Below, one piece after another: positions 36,671-47,178 of a DNA stretch of 64,000 nt (positions are counted from its first letter, which is position 1; every line of letters begins with the position of its first letter). A model generated the notes under the pieces. The model was not told where the DNA came from. It made no database searches and was given only the letters and a program-made list of their open reading frames with translations. Origin of the DNA: an uncultured SAR116 cluster alpha proteobacterium (GTDB taxonomy: Bacteria > Pseudomonadota > Alphaproteobacteria > Puniceispirillales > Marisalimonadaceae); assembly GCA_902593735.1 (NCBI GenBank), contig CACJJL010000001.1, forward strand, positions 143,388-207,387, in the 5' to 3' direction. The translations under genes and the position numbers were made by a program.

Positions 36671-36898
36671 ATGGAACAAACTAAAAGTTTAAATATAGAT
36701 ATAATTCTTCCTTGGGAGATAGGCTTAATAATTGTTATTTTAGGATTTATAATCGTCATAGTTGGCGTTAGACAAAGTAAAAAAAAATTTGAAGATTTTG
36801 ATAAATATCCATTCATCAAACCATCTACAAAAATATTTTTTGGTTCAGTTGCTTGTATATTTGGCGCAATACAAATGTTACCTTTATTAAAATTGTAG
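36671..36898 (+). CDS. Small two-span membrane protein
   Basis: A 75-residue protein with two hydrophobic segments, about residues 16-34 (WEIGLIIVILGFIIVIVGV) and 55-72. A charged stretch separates them. An antisense frame covers the same bases, but the membrane pattern favours this strand. I recognise no family. It precedes the TPR/glycosyltransferase gene by 46 bases. Confidence 0.5.
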   Translation: MEQTKSLNIDIILPWEIGLIIVILGFIIVIVGVRQSKKKFEDFDKYPFIKPSTKIFFGSVACIFGAIQMLPLLKL

Positions 36899-36944
36899 TC
36901 TATAATTAAACAAATAAATAACATTAATTAGAAAAATTTTATCT

Positions 36945-38888
36945 ATGACAATAGAAGATGACTTAAAATCAATTCAAAATTCTATAGATGAATTAGATAT
37001 ATCAAAAATTTTCAATGGTATTAGTTTATTCAGAAAAAAATATCCACAAAATAATAAAATTAATTACTTAATAGAAAAAAATAAAAAGTCCTTTTCAAAA
37101 AAAGTTTTAATTTCTAATAAAAGAATTTTAACAATATTGCATTCACGAAATCCACAAGATGCGCTGAAAGAATTAGTATCTATTTATAATAAAGATTTAA
37201 ATAATGCTTTTTTAAGTTCAATAATCGGAAATTTATATGGTTCTTTTAAAAAATTTGACAGAGCAATTTTTTTTCAAGAAAGATCAATATATCTAAATCC
37301 CTTTGAAGAAACTTTTTATATCAATCTTCACGAAACCTTAACAAAAAATGGATACATTTCAAAAGCTCTAGGTATAATCCTTATGGCAGAAACTTTAATG
37401 CCAAAGCGAGTAGAAATAGAATTGCCTATTGCTAGGTCTTTATTTTCTAATAAATATTATGATAGATCAATTATACAGTATGAAAATTTATTAAAAAACA
37501 CACCTAAGGACGAGAAATTAAAAATTGAATTTTGTCAACAGCTACTAAAACTTAAATACACTAATAAAGTAAAAGAATTAGCTAATAATATTGAGGATCC
37601 TAAAAACATAAAACAAAAAAATATCATTTTGGGTTTAGCAAATTTTCATGAAGGTAATAACGAACTATCAAAAGATTTTTTTGAAAAAGCAATTGATCTT
37701 GATAATGGAAATTCCAAATACTTTACTTATATAGCGAAATGTTATGAACAAGAAAACGAATTTACTTTGGCGGAACTTACTCATAGTCAAGCTCTGACAA
37801 ACAATGAAGACAACCCTCTAATTCTAAAAAATTTTGGAACTTTCTACTATAAAATTGGAGATTTTGAAAAAGCAGAAAAATTTTTCTTGAAAGCAATAAG
37901 TTACAACACTTTTGATTTTGACATTAGATATAACTTATCATTAGTTCAACTTTTTCAAAGAAAATTTAAAGATGGATGGTTAAATTATAATTACAGATGG
38001 TTATCTAATAATTTTGATTCTACGGAGTTAAAAACAAAATTACCAAAATTCAACAAAAATAAGAACTTTGAAACTATATATATATGGGCAGAACAGGGTA
38101 TTGGGGACCAAATATTATTTGCACGTTTTTTAAAAAATAAAATTTTTTTACGCAAAAGAATTTACTGTACTGTAAACTCGAAATTAGAAAAGTTATTTGA
38201 ACGATCCTTTCCACAAGTTAAATTTGTACAGAATATTCCTCATGAATACCTTGCTTCACATATGCCTATTGGAGATCTTGGTCATATTTGTCTAGAAACA
38301 TCAAAAGAGCTTAAGCATAATTCTGAAAGTTATTTAAAATCATCAAATGAAAAATTAGATTTGATAAATGAAGAAATAAATCTTGAAAATTTGAATTTAT
38401 CAAATAAAAAATTTTGTGGAATTTCCTGGTTAAGTAAAAACAATGATTTTGGAAAAGAAAAATCTATTAATTTAAATACATTATTACCAATACTTGAATT
38501 AAAAGATTATATATTTATTAACTTGCAATATGGCGAAACGTTTGATGAAAGAGATGAATTCTTTAAAAGACATGACATAAAAATTGTAAATATAAAGCTA
38601 ATTGATAATTATAATGACGTTGATGGCCTGGCAACTTTAATTGATTTTTGTGATATTGTGTTAACAGTAAGTAATTCAACAGCACATCTTGCTGGAGCAT
38701 TGGGCAAAAAAACATTTTTAATGAAATCAAAAGGCAAAGGTAGTCTATGGTATTGGTCAAGTGAAAACAGAAGAAGTTTATGGTATAAATCTATAAAAAT
38801 CTATGAACAATTAAAAGTAAATGACTGGAAAAAAGTAGTTGAAGACATTAAGGTGGATATAAAAAAACAAAGACTGTCTAATAAATAG
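36945..38888 (+). CDS. TPR protein with C-terminal glycosyltransferase-9-like domain
   Basis: A 647-residue protein. The first 340 or so residues form helical TPR-like repeats (for example NPLILKNFGTFYYKIGDFEK and AEKFFLKAISYN). The C-terminal part starts with WLNYNYRW and carries IYIWAEQGIGDQILFARFL, then VLTVSNSTAHLAGALGKKTF, the donor-site region of heptosyltransferase-like proteins. Such fusions are common in marine bacteria and are thought to modify polysaccharides or proteins; acceptor and sugar are unknown. A GT8-like gene follows. Confidence 0.83.
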   Translation: MTIEDDLKSIQNSIDELDISKIFNGISLFRKKYPQNNKINYLIEKNKKSFSKKVLISNKRILTILHSRNPQDALKELVSIYNKDLNNAFLSSIIGNLYGSFKKFDRAIFFQERSIYLNPFEETFYINLHETLTKNGYISKALGIILMAETLMPKRVEIELPIARSLFSNKYYDRSIIQYENLLKNTPKDEKLKIEFCQQLLKLKYTNKVKELANNIEDPKNIKQKNIILGLANFHEGNNELSKDFFEKAIDLDNGNSKYFTYIAKCYEQENEFTLAELTHSQALTNNEDNPLILKNFGTFYYKIGDFEKAEKFFLKAISYNTFDFDIRYNLSLVQLFQRKFKDGWLNYNYRWLSNNFDSTELKTKLPKFNKNKNFETIYIWAEQGIGDQILFARFLKNKIFLRKRIYCTVNSKLEKLFERSFPQVKFVQNIPHEYLASHMPIGDLGHICLETSKELKHNSESYLKSSNEKLDLINEEINLENLNLSNKKFCGISWLSKNNDFGKEKSINLNTLLPILELKDYIFINLQYGETFDERDEFFKRHDIKIVNIKLIDNYNDVDGLATLIDFCDIVLTVSNSTAHLAGALGKKTFLMKSKGKGSLWYWSSENRRSLWYKSIKIYEQLKVNDWKKVVEDIKVDIKKQRLSNK

Positions 38889-38927
38889 TAACTAATAGAT
38901 TAAAAATTTATTCAAAAAGGCAACGAA

Positions 38928-39617
38928 GTGACTAAATGTCTAAACATTTTTGTAGGATTTGATCAAAAAGAAGCTATTGCGTATCACGCTTTTTCACAAT
39001 CTTTGATACAAAATTCTTCCATTCCATTATCTATTACCCCGTTAGCTGAAAATACCTTAAATATGTATAATGAAAATCATTTGGATGGTACTAATAAGTT
39101 TACTTATAGTAGATTTTTAATACCATATTTAATGAACTTTAAAGGATTTGCTGTCTTTGCCGATGGAGACATGACTTGCTTAACGGACATTAGAGAATTA
39201 TACGAATTGTTTGATGAACAGTTTGCAATTCAAGTTGTAAAACATGATTACAAAACTAAATTCAAAAAAAAATATTTTGGTCAAAAAAATGAAGATTATC
39301 CTAGAAAAAATTGGTCAAGTGTAATCGTTTGGAATTGTTCTCATCCTAAAAATAAAGTTTTAACACCAGATTTTATATCAAACAAGGAAGGTTCTTTTTT
39401 ACACAGATTCAGTTGGTTAGCTGACAATGATATAGGAGAATTAGACAAATCCTGGAATTGGCTGGCCATGGAATATCCAGAAAGAAATGATGTAAAAATT
39501 ATTCATTATACCTTAGGTACTCCTTGCTTCAAAGAATATGAAAAAACGTCATTATCTAAATTTTGGCATGATAGTTTTTCTGAATTATTAGAGGGCTATT
39601 ATAAGAAATTAAAGTGA
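38928..39617 (+). CDS. Glycosyltransferase-like protein (GT8-like fold)
   Basis: A 229-residue protein starting at GTG. IFVGFDQKEAIAYHAFSQSL at the start and FAVFADGDMTCLTDIRELYE, containing a DGD in place of the usual DxD metal motif, resemble GT8-like transferases. NKFTYSRFLIPYLMNF and IIHYTLGTPCF also fit. Together with the TPR/GT9-like gene and the upstream methyltransferase it forms a small glycan-modification group. Confidence 0.8.
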   Translation: MTKCLNIFVGFDQKEAIAYHAFSQSLIQNSSIPLSITPLAENTLNMYNENHLDGTNKFTYSRFLIPYLMNFKGFAVFADGDMTCLTDIRELYELFDEQFAIQVVKHDYKTKFKKKYFGQKNEDYPRKNWSSVIVWNCSHPKNKVLTPDFISNKEGSFLHRFSWLADNDIGELDKSWNWLAMEYPERNDVKIIHYTLGTPCFKEYEKTSLSKFWHDSFSELLEGYYKKLK

Positions 39618-39648
39618 TAAATTTTACTATTACTAAAGTGAAAATTAA

Positions 39649-40533
39649 ATGGATTTTTTTAAAGATTTTAAGATATCTTATGTAAATATAAAAAATGGCA
39701 TAATAAGATATAGAAGAGCAGGCGCTGGGCCACCAATCTTAATGTTACATGGTAATCCACAAACACATGTTATGTGGCACAAAGTAGCTCCAGCGTTAAC
39801 AAAAAGATTTACAATTATATGTGCAGACATAACTGGCTATGGAAAATCATATAAACCTAAATTATCAAATGATCATAAACATTACTCAAAAATTAATATG
39901 GCATCTGATATGGTTGAGTTTATGAATTTGTTAGATTTCAATAAATTTTATTTTGTTGGTCATGACAGAGGTGCAAGAATAGGTCATCGTTTAGCGTTAA
40001 ATTATCCAGACAAAGTTTTAAAAATAATCTTATTAGATATTATACCAACTATTGAACATTTTGAGAGAACTAACAAAGATTTTGCTATGGGTTATTATCA
40101 TTGGTTTTGGTTGGCGCAAAGATATCCAATACCAGAATCAGTAATTAACAAAGCATCTGAGGAGTGGTTTTTTGCACATACTTCAAGAGAAAAAAAAGAC
40201 AATGATTTTTTTGACCCTAATGCATTAGCTGATTACCTTGTTTGCTTAAAGAATCCTGAAACAATTAGAGCTATTTGCGAAGATTATAGAGCAGCAGCCT
40301 CTATCGATTTGCATGATGATAGAATAAGTAGAAGTCAAAATATAAAAATTAAAATGCCAATACTAGTTTTGTGGGGTAAAAAAGGTAAAATAGAACAATG
40401 GTATGATCCTTTAACAATTTGGCAAAAATATTGTGTTCAAGATGTAAAGGGGTATGGTATTGATACTGGTCATTATCTAGCTGAAGAAAATCCAGAACAA
40501 ATTATAAAAAGCATAAATACCTTTTTAAAATAA
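39649..40533 (+). CDS. Alpha/beta hydrolase, haloacetate dehalogenase-like
   Basis: A 294-residue alpha/beta hydrolase. MLHGNPQTHVMWHKVAPAL carries the oxyanion region, ADITGYGKSYKP follows, and the nucleophile elbow is VGHDRGARIGHR with Asp rather than Ser. The final His is in DTGHYLAEENPE. Asp nucleophile with a following Arg is the pattern of fluoroacetate/haloacetate dehalogenases and some epoxide hydrolases. The physiological substrate is not known. Confidence 0.87.
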   Translation: MDFFKDFKISYVNIKNGIIRYRRAGAGPPILMLHGNPQTHVMWHKVAPALTKRFTIICADITGYGKSYKPKLSNDHKHYSKINMASDMVEFMNLLDFNKFYFVGHDRGARIGHRLALNYPDKVLKIILLDIIPTIEHFERTNKDFAMGYYHWFWLAQRYPIPESVINKASEEWFFAHTSREKKDNDFFDPNALADYLVCLKNPETIRAICEDYRAAASIDLHDDRISRSQNIKIKMPILVLWGKKGKIEQWYDPLTIWQKYCVQDVKGYGIDTGHYLAEENPEQIIKSINTFLK

Positions 40534-40558
40534 AATAAATATAGGTTAAATAATTAAT

Positions 40559-42349
40559 ATGAATGAAATGCAAGTAGAAAAAATGAATAACGAACTACCG
40601 ATATGGGATCTTTCGGAAATATATGAAAGCATTAAAGATCCAAGAATAAGAAAAGATATAGATGAAATTAAATATAAAGTAGATTACTTCCAAAAAAAAT
40701 GGAAAGGAAAAATTAACAATCTGTGTTCATCAGACTTTTTATTATGTATAAATAAATATCAAGAAATCAATGAAGCTATATATAAAATTGCAACACATAG
40801 TAGTTTAACCTTTGCTACAAATATGCAAGATCCTGAAATTTCAAAATACAACTCATCTACTTCTGATGAAATAACCGAAATTTTATCAACTCTTGTTTTT
40901 GTTACATTAGAACTTTCAAAAGTCGAAGATAATACAATTAAGAATTGGTTAAAGGATAAAGATGCAAAGAAATGGGAACCTTATCTCAAAATATTAAGAA
41001 AAAGGAATCCTTATCTTCTTGATCCTCTTGTAGAAGAAATTTTAATTGAGAAATCTGCTACCAGTAGGTCAGCATGGATAAGGTTATTTGATGAGACATC
41101 AGCAGCATTGCGTTTTCCTTTCAAAAAAAAATTACTTACTGAAGCCGAAATTTTGAGCTTATTATCTGATTCAGATGCAGAAACGAGAAAAATTGCAGGA
41201 AAATCACTTTCTGAAATTTTAAAAAATAATAAGCGTATTTTTGGAATGATACTTAATGTGATTTCTAGAGATAGGTTCATAGAAGACAATAAAAGAGGTT
41301 TTAAAAAAATTATTTCCTCAAGAAATCTTGATAATGATGTTGAGGATGAGGTCGTAGATAAATTAGTAAATACAGTTGATAAGGCTATGCCTGAACTCAC
41401 TCATAGATATTATAAATGGAAAGCAAATCAATTTGGTAAGACCAAACTAAATTGGTGGGATAGAAACGCACCATTGCCTCAATCTTCAGTAAAACTTATA
41501 CAATGGTCTGAGGCTAGAGATATTATTTTAGATTCGTTTTCTTCATTTCACCCAGAGATTTCTAATCTTGCAAAATTGTTTTTTAAAAATAATTGGATAG
41601 ATGCAAGCTTAAGAAATGGAAAAGCATCAGGTGCTTTTGCACATCCTTCAGTTCCATCTTTGCACCCATATATATTGGTTAATTATCAAGGAAAAATCAG
41701 AGATGTTATGACGCTGGCTCATGAACTTGGTCACGGTGTTCATCAGATTCTTGCAGGAAAAAATGGGTTATTAATGGCTGAAACACCGTTGACACTTGCT
41801 GAGACAGCATCAGTTTTTGGTGAAATGTTGGTATTTAGAAAGCTATTAGATGAGAGTAAAGTTGAACAAAAAAAACAACTTTTGTCCAGTAAAATAGAAG
41901 ATATGTTAAATACTGTTGCTAGACAAATAGGATTTCACCAGTTCGAGGTCAAGTTTCATGAGGCAAGAATAAAATCTGAATTAACGCCTGATGAAATAAG
42001 TGATATTTGGATGGAGACTCAATCTCATGCAGTAGGTCCACACATTAATCTTAGTGAAGATTACAGGTTCTTATGGGGATATATTCCTCACTTTGTCCAT
42101 ACTCCATTTTATGTATATGCTTATGCCTTTGGGGATAGTCTGGTTAACGCACTTTGGTATGCATATCAGCAAAGTGATAAAGAAATTTTTTCAAAAAACT
42201 ATATTGAAATGTTATCATCAGGAGGAACCAAAAGTCATAAAGATTTATTAAAACCTTTTAGTTTAAGTGCATATGATAGTAGTTTTTGGGAAAAAGGAAT
42301 TTCGATGATAACTGGATTAATGGATGAGTTAGAAGAGTTGGAAAATTAA
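40559..42349 (+). CDS. pepF: Oligoendopeptidase F (M3 family)
   Basis: Zinc metallopeptidase of 596 residues. The active site is TLAHELGHGVHQ, with the third zinc ligand in TLAETASVFGEML. The N-terminal helical region and the C-terminal YVYAYAFGDSLVNALWY are typical of PepF. It degrades short peptides in the cytoplasm. It begins 25 bases after the hydrolase and 26 before the ABC1 kinase gene. Confidence 0.94.
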   Translation: MNEMQVEKMNNELPIWDLSEIYESIKDPRIRKDIDEIKYKVDYFQKKWKGKINNLCSSDFLLCINKYQEINEAIYKIATHSSLTFATNMQDPEISKYNSSTSDEITEILSTLVFVTLELSKVEDNTIKNWLKDKDAKKWEPYLKILRKRNPYLLDPLVEEILIEKSATSRSAWIRLFDETSAALRFPFKKKLLTEAEILSLLSDSDAETRKIAGKSLSEILKNNKRIFGMILNVISRDRFIEDNKRGFKKIISSRNLDNDVEDEVVDKLVNTVDKAMPELTHRYYKWKANQFGKTKLNWWDRNAPLPQSSVKLIQWSEARDIILDSFSSFHPEISNLAKLFFKNNWIDASLRNGKASGAFAHPSVPSLHPYILVNYQGKIRDVMTLAHELGHGVHQILAGKNGLLMAETPLTLAETASVFGEMLVFRKLLDESKVEQKKQLLSSKIEDMLNTVARQIGFHQFEVKFHEARIKSELTPDEISDIWMETQSHAVGPHINLSEDYRFLWGYIPHFVHTPFYVYAYAFGDSLVNALWYAYQQSDKEIFSKNYIEMLSSGGTKSHKDLLKPFSLSAYDSSFWEKGISMITGLMDELEELEN

Positions 42350-42375
42350 TCCAAAATTTAAAGGTTTCAACTTTT

Positions 42376-43746
42376 ATGAGTAAAGATAGTAATATTCAAG
42401 ATGAGCTAAGTTCTTCAATGACTGGCGGAAGAATCAAACGGTATGCAAAAGTGACAACTGCAATGGGAGGGCTTGCTGCAAAACTAGCTGGTGAAAGATA
42501 CTTTGGGATTAAAATAAATAGAGAACAACATGCTTCCGATTTAAGGTTGGCCTTAGGTGGGCTAAAAGGTCCTCTTATGAAAGTTGCTCAAATTCTAGCT
42601 ACTATTCCCGATGCTCTTCCTAAAGAGTATGTAAATGAACTATCTCACCTTCAAGCAGATGCTCCATCTATGGGCTGGCTCTTTGTTAAAAGAAGAATGA
42701 AAGCTGAGTTAGGAGAAAACTGGCTAAGTCATTTCAAAGTTTTCGATAAACAAGCTTCAGCCGCAGCATCTTTAGGTCAAGTTCATTTTGCGGAAGACAT
42801 AAATGGAAAAAAATTAGCCTGTAAGTTACAATATCCTGATATGGGCTCTGCTGTTCAGGCTGATCTTAAACAACTGAAATTCATATTTTCATTATATGAA
42901 AAATACGATTCTGCAATTTCTACTGAAGCAATACATGAAGAATTGTCAGACAGGCTAAAAGAAGAACTCAATTATTCCCATGAAATTAAAAACTTAAAAC
43001 TGTATAGGCATATGTTATCTAATTTAAATCAAATTACACTTCCTAATCCTATTGATGAATTGTCAACAAATAGACTCCTAACAATGACAAGGATAGATGG
43101 CTCAAAAATTATGGATTTTATTGCTGAAAATAATGATATCAAAATTAGAAATCAAGTCGCTTTAAATATGTTTAAAGCTTGGTACATACCATTTTATAAA
43201 TATGGAGTAATTCATGGAGATCCTCATCTTGGAAATTATACAATACGTCCTGATGGAGGGGTTAACTTAATGGATTTTGGTTGTATTAGAATTTTTAGAC
43301 CAGATTTTGTAACTGGTGTAATTGAACTTTATAAAGCTTTAAGAGATAGAGATGAAGAACAAGCAGTAAATGCCTATAAAAGCTGGGGTTTCGAAAACCC
43401 CTCAAAAGAATTAATTGGTGTTTTAAATATCTGGGCAAACTTTATCTATCAGCCTTTACTAGAAGATAAAGTCAGGTTGATCAATCCGAGTGAATCTGGG
43501 CAATATGGAAGAGAAACAGCAGAAAAAGTTCATGAAGAATTAAAAAAAATTGGAGGAGTTAAACCACCCAGAGAATTTGTATTAATGGACAGAGCAGCCG
43601 TCGGATTAGGATCAGTCTTCATGCATTTAAAAGCAGAAATTAACTGGTATAGAGTTTTTCACGATTTAGTTGGAGATTTTCATGAAAAGATTTTGTCTAA
43701 GAGGCAGAGTAAAGCTATAAAGCAATCAGGTTTAATTTTAAACTAA
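42376..43746 (+). CDS. ABC1/AarF/UbiB-family atypical kinase
   Basis: A 456-residue member of the ABC1 family. The Ala-rich loop ASAAASLGQVHFAE, the Lys in KLACKLQYPD, the catalytic VIHGDPHLGNY and the metal-binding NLMDFGCIRI are visible. The N-terminal LRLALGGLKGPLMKVAQILA is the family KxGQ-like extension, here with KVAQ. Unlike UbiB it lacks a clear C-terminal membrane pair. A role in quinone or lipid metabolism is likely for the family. Confidence 0.88.
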   Translation: MSKDSNIQDELSSSMTGGRIKRYAKVTTAMGGLAAKLAGERYFGIKINREQHASDLRLALGGLKGPLMKVAQILATIPDALPKEYVNELSHLQADAPSMGWLFVKRRMKAELGENWLSHFKVFDKQASAAASLGQVHFAEDINGKKLACKLQYPDMGSAVQADLKQLKFIFSLYEKYDSAISTEAIHEELSDRLKEELNYSHEIKNLKLYRHMLSNLNQITLPNPIDELSTNRLLTMTRIDGSKIMDFIAENNDIKIRNQVALNMFKAWYIPFYKYGVIHGDPHLGNYTIRPDGGVNLMDFGCIRIFRPDFVTGVIELYKALRDRDEEQAVNAYKSWGFENPSKELIGVLNIWANFIYQPLLEDKVRLINPSESGQYGRETAEKVHEELKKIGGVKPPREFVLMDRAAVGLGSVFMHLKAEINWYRVFHDLVGDFHEKILSKRQSKAIKQSGLILN

Positions 43747-43751
43747 AATAA

Positions 43752-45134
43752 TTAGTTAATATTTTGTAAAATTGTATCCAAAGATTTTTTTGCATCACCA
43801 TAAACCATTCTAGAATTTTCTCTAAAAAATAATGGATTTTCAATTCCAGAGTAACCTTTTCCTTGTCCTCTTTTTGAGATAAAAACCTGTTTTGCTTTCC
43901 AAACTTCTAAAACTGGCATTCCTGCAATTGGGCTATTAGGATCTTCTTGAGCAGCTGGATTAACAATATCATTAGCTCCTAGTATCATGACTACATCTGT
44001 ATCAGGAAAATCGTCATTTATTTCGTCCATTTCAAGTACAATATCATATGGCACTTTAGCTTCTGCTAGCAGAACATTCATGTGGCCTGGAAGTCTTCCT
44101 GCAACAGGATGAATTCCAAATCTTACTTCTTTATTTTTTGCTCTTAGCCTAGAGGTTAACTCAGAAACCGTACTTTGAGCTTGTGCTACTGCCATACCAT
44201 AACCAGGAACTATTATAATCTTGGCAGCATCATTTAATGCAGCCGCAACAGAATCTATATCTATTGGTTTCATTTCACCTTCAATATCCATTGTTGGACC
44301 TGTAACATCACCCCACCCACCTAAAATAACTGAAAGAAATTTACGGTTCATAGCCTTACACATTATATATGATAGAATAGCACCAGAAGATCCAACTAGA
44401 GCGCCAGTCACAATTAGTAGGTCATTTCCAAGCATAAAACCTGTTGCCGCTGCAGCCCACCCGGAATATGAGTTAAGCATTGAAACAACTACTGGCATAT
44501 CTGCACCACCAATTGCTAAAACAAGATGAGCTCCTATAACAAATGCTATCATAGTCATTACAACTAAGGTCCAAGTACCCTTATCGATTAAAAACATGTA
44601 TCCCAATGCTAAGCACGAAAATAACATTATCAAATTCAACAAATGTCTTCCTGGTAAAATCAATGCCTTACCAGTCACCAATTCAGATAATTTTCCAAAT
44701 GCTATTATAGAGCCAGTAAATGTGATTGCTCCTATAAACACTCCAATAAAAACTTCAACGTTGTGTATCATGTATTGTGTAGAATTCATATCAGAGTGAG
44801 GCAACATAGCAGAGTTTATACCGATAAAAACAGCAGCTAAACCAACAAATGAGTGAAGAGCAGCGACCAATTGAGGCATGCCTGTCATTTTTACTTTTTT
44901 TGCAACAATTGCTCCAATTATAGAGCCAACTAAAATTGCACCAATAAGCCAAGTTAGCCATTCAGTATAAAAAACTTGATTTCCATAAATGGTAGCAAAA
45001 ACAGCAATTACCATTCCAACTATACCATACCAAACGGCCCTTTTTGCCTTTTCTTGATTGCTTAAGCCACCTAATGCGAGGATGAAAAGCACACTAGATG
45101 TTATGTATGAGGCAGTTAATAATCCAATAGTCAT
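43752..45134 (-). CDS. pntB: NAD(P) transhydrogenase subunit beta
   Basis: Proton-translocating transhydrogenase beta subunit, 460 residues. It has about nine membrane helices in the first 270 residues, then the NADP-binding domain III with [34 protein letters not shown] and [14 protein letters not shown]. It is downstream of pntA in a two-gene operon and couples NADPH formation to the proton gradient. Confidence 0.96.
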   Translation of the reverse strand: MTIGLLTASYITSSVLFILALGGLSNQEKAKRAVWYGIVGMVIAVFATIYGNQVFYTEWLTWLIGAILVGSIIGAIVAKKVKMTGMPQLVAALHSFVGLAAVFIGINSAMLPHSDMNSTQYMIHNVEVFIGVFIGAITFTGSIIAFGKLSELVTGKALILPGRHLLNLIMLFSCLALGYMFLIDKGTWTLVVMTMIAFVIGAHLVLAIGGADMPVVVSMLNSYSGWAAAATGFMLGNDLLIVTGALVGSSGAILSYIMCKAMNRKFLSVILGGWGDVTGPTMDIEGEMKPIDIDSVAAALNDAAKIIIVPGYGMAVAQAQSTVSELTSRLRAKNKEVRFGIHPVAGRLPGHMNVLLAEAKVPYDIVLEMDEINDDFPDTDVVMILGANDIVNPAAQEDPNSPIAGMPVLEVWKAKQVFISKRGQGKGYSGIENPLFFRENSRMVYGDAKKSLDTILQNIN

Positions 45135-45148
45135 CTAATAATCCTTTT

Positions 45149-46711
45149 TTAACTTCTCTGAAACATTGATAACATTCTTTTTGTAACCATAAACCCTCCA
45201 ACTATATTTATAGTTGCAATAAAGATAGATATTAAGGCTAAAATACTTACTAAATTATTCTCAGTCCTCATTTGTAATAAAGCACCAATTATAACTATGC
45301 TTGAGATAGCATTTGTTACAGCCATCAAAGGTGTATGAAGTGAATGTGATACGTTCCATATCACTTGATATCCTACGAAGCAAGATAAAATAAAAACAAT
45401 GAAATGTTGCATAAAGTCTGATGGTGCGTAAAAACCTATAAACCAGGTTAGAAGAGCACCAATTGTTAAAAGTAAGAATTGTAATTTGCCAGCTTTTTTT
45501 TCTTCATTTATTTCATCCTGAGCTATTTCTTCAGGCGATTTTTCCTTAATTTTTTTAGTGTCATGTTTGGCAATCGCTGTAATTTTTGGTTTTGGTGGAG
45601 GAAAAGTTATTTTACCATTATGAAGAACAGTAGCACTTCTTATTACATCATCTTTCATATTAATAAAAGGTATTCCGTCTTTTTTAGGAGTTAAGTCATC
45701 TACCATGTGACGTATATTTGTAGAATATAAACTAGAAGATTGGGTTGCCATTCTACTTGGTAAATCTGTAAATCCAATAATCTTAACTTTATTTTTTGTT
45801 TCTATAATTTTATTAGAAACGGTAACTTCGCAGTTTCCTCCTTGTTCAGCGGCTAAATCTACTATCACGGAACCAGGTTTCATTAGCTCAACCATTTCTT
45901 TTGGCCATAATTTAGGTGCAGGCATTCCAGGAATGAGTGCAGTTGTAACAACAATATCAATTTCTGGTGCTTGTTTTCTAAATAATTCCATTTCTTTTTT
46001 TATGAATTCTTTAGAAGCAGGTTTTGCATAACCTCCTTCTCCAGTGCCATCTGATTCAAAATCAAGCATCAAAAATTCAGCACCCATTGATTCAATTTGT
46101 TCCGCAACTTCTGGCCTTACGTCGAAAGCTCTTACAATTGCACCCATAGATTGAGCAGTACCAATGGCCGCAAGTCCAGCAACTCCTGCTCCTATTACAA
46201 GAACTTTAGCAGGGGGAACTTTACCGGCTGCTGTTATTTGGCCTGTAAAAAATCTTCCAAATTGGTTTCCTGCCTCTATTATTGCTCTATAACCAGCTAT
46301 GTTAGCCATAGAAGATAAGGCGTCCATTTTCTGAGCTCTACTAATTCTAGGTATCATGTCCATAGCTTGAGCTGTAACTTTTTTCTTTTTTAAAGCTTCA
46401 AGGAGAAATTTGTTTTGATTAGGCCATATAAAACTTATAATGTGATGATTATTTTTTATTTTTGATAATTCTGATTTTTCTGGGCCTCTTACTTTCAATA
46501 TTATGTTTGATTGCTTCCAAAGTTCATTTGAATTCTTAACAACTTTAACTCCTGCATTTTTATAATTTTTATCTGAAAAATTAGCGTTAAAACCAGCACC
46601 AGTTTCTATAAGACATGTATAACCTAATTTTTGAAGTTGCTTTGCGCTTTCAGGTGTAAGTGCTACTCTATTTTCACCTTTAAAAATTTCTTTAGGGCAT
46701 CCAATAATCAT
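45149..46711 (-). CDS. pntA: NAD(P) transhydrogenase subunit alpha (fused form)
   Basis: The NAD-binding domain I fills about residues 1-380 (IIGCPKEIFKGENRVALTPE, VLVIGAGVAGLAAIGTAQSM) and is followed by a linker and a membrane part of about four helices. At roughly 520 residues this is the single-chain alpha subunit, not the split PntAA/PntAB of many alphaproteobacteria. I place the start at the ATG with GGAG 7 bases upstream. The GTG three codons earlier falls inside that site. Confidence 0.95.
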   Translation of the reverse strand: MIIGCPKEIFKGENRVALTPESAKQLQKLGYTCLIETGAGFNANFSDKNYKNAGVKVVKNSNELWKQSNIILKVRGPEKSELSKIKNNHHIISFIWPNQNKFLLEALKKKKVTAQAMDMIPRISRAQKMDALSSMANIAGYRAIIEAGNQFGRFFTGQITAAGKVPPAKVLVIGAGVAGLAAIGTAQSMGAIVRAFDVRPEVAEQIESMGAEFLMLDFESDGTGEGGYAKPASKEFIKKEMELFRKQAPEIDIVVTTALIPGMPAPKLWPKEMVELMKPGSVIVDLAAEQGGNCEVTVSNKIIETKNKVKIIGFTDLPSRMATQSSSLYSTNIRHMVDDLTPKKDGIPFINMKDDVIRSATVLHNGKITFPPPKPKITAIAKHDTKKIKEKSPEEIAQDEINEEKKAGKLQFLLLTIGALLTWFIGFYAPSDFMQHFIVFILSCFVGYQVIWNVSHSLHTPLMAVTNAISSIVIIGALLQMRTENNLVSILALISIFIATINIVGGFMVTKRMLSMFQRS

Positions 46712-46775
46712 ATAATTCACTCCAAAGGATGTTAATTAATTTGATATTATTTAATTAATTCTTTTTACTAGGTTC

Positions 46776-46804
46776 AAAAAAAACCGCAAATAAAAATGCG
46801 GTTT
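46776..46804 (-). terminator. Intrinsic terminator of rpsU
   Basis: AAACCGCA and TGCGGTTT form an 8-base stem with an 8-base loop. On the minus strand the hairpin is followed by an uninterrupted U-run, so this is a classic rho-independent terminator between rpsU and pntA. Confidence 0.93.
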
Positions 46805-46827
46805 CTGTTAAGGTCAATAAGTTAGGC

Positions 46828-47031
46828 TTAGTATCCTTCTCTTTCTAACCTTTTCCTCATAAGTTTTCTAACTCTTCTAGTGCTTTCAGCCATTTCTCTT
46901 GCTCTTCGCTCAGAGGGTTTTTCGTAAGCTCTTCTATTTTTCATTTCTCTAAACATACCTTCCCTCTGCATTTTCTTTTTTAATACTCTAAGAGCTTGAT
47001 CGACATTATTGTCACGAACGGACACATACAT
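46828..47031 (-). CDS. rpsU: 30S ribosomal protein S21
   Basis: Small basic ribosomal protein of 67 residues beginning [20 protein letters not shown], the standard S21 start. The internal ATG is chosen over one 14 codons upstream because AAAGG lies at proper distance and the family begins here. It is divergent from coq9, an arrangement common in alphaproteobacteria. Confidence 0.96.
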   Translation of the reverse strand: MYVSVRDNNVDQALRVLKKKMQREGMFREMKNRRAYEKPSERRAREMAESTRRVRKLMRKRLEREGY

Positions 47032-47178
47032 TTTTAAACCTTTATACATTTTATAAGGCATTTGACATAGCACAATAGTTAAGGTGAATGCAAGTTATTT
47101 AATATTTTATTTATATTGTATTGAATTTATACAAATTATAAATTAGTTATTAATCAATCTTATTTTGTAGTTGTAATT

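Noticed and set aside
36637..36924. 95-codon minus-strand frame opposite the small membrane protein gene
   Set aside because: The plus-strand frame has a clear two-helix membrane pattern and lies in line with its neighbours. The antisense frame shows no coherent pattern.
41011..41400. 129-codon minus-strand frame inside the oligoendopeptidase gene
   Set aside because: It is antisense to a well-conserved gene and Ser/Leu-rich, as expected for a shadow frame.
44221..44529. 102-codon plus-strand frame inside pntB
   Set aside because: Antisense shadow of a conserved gene, with no ribosome binding site.
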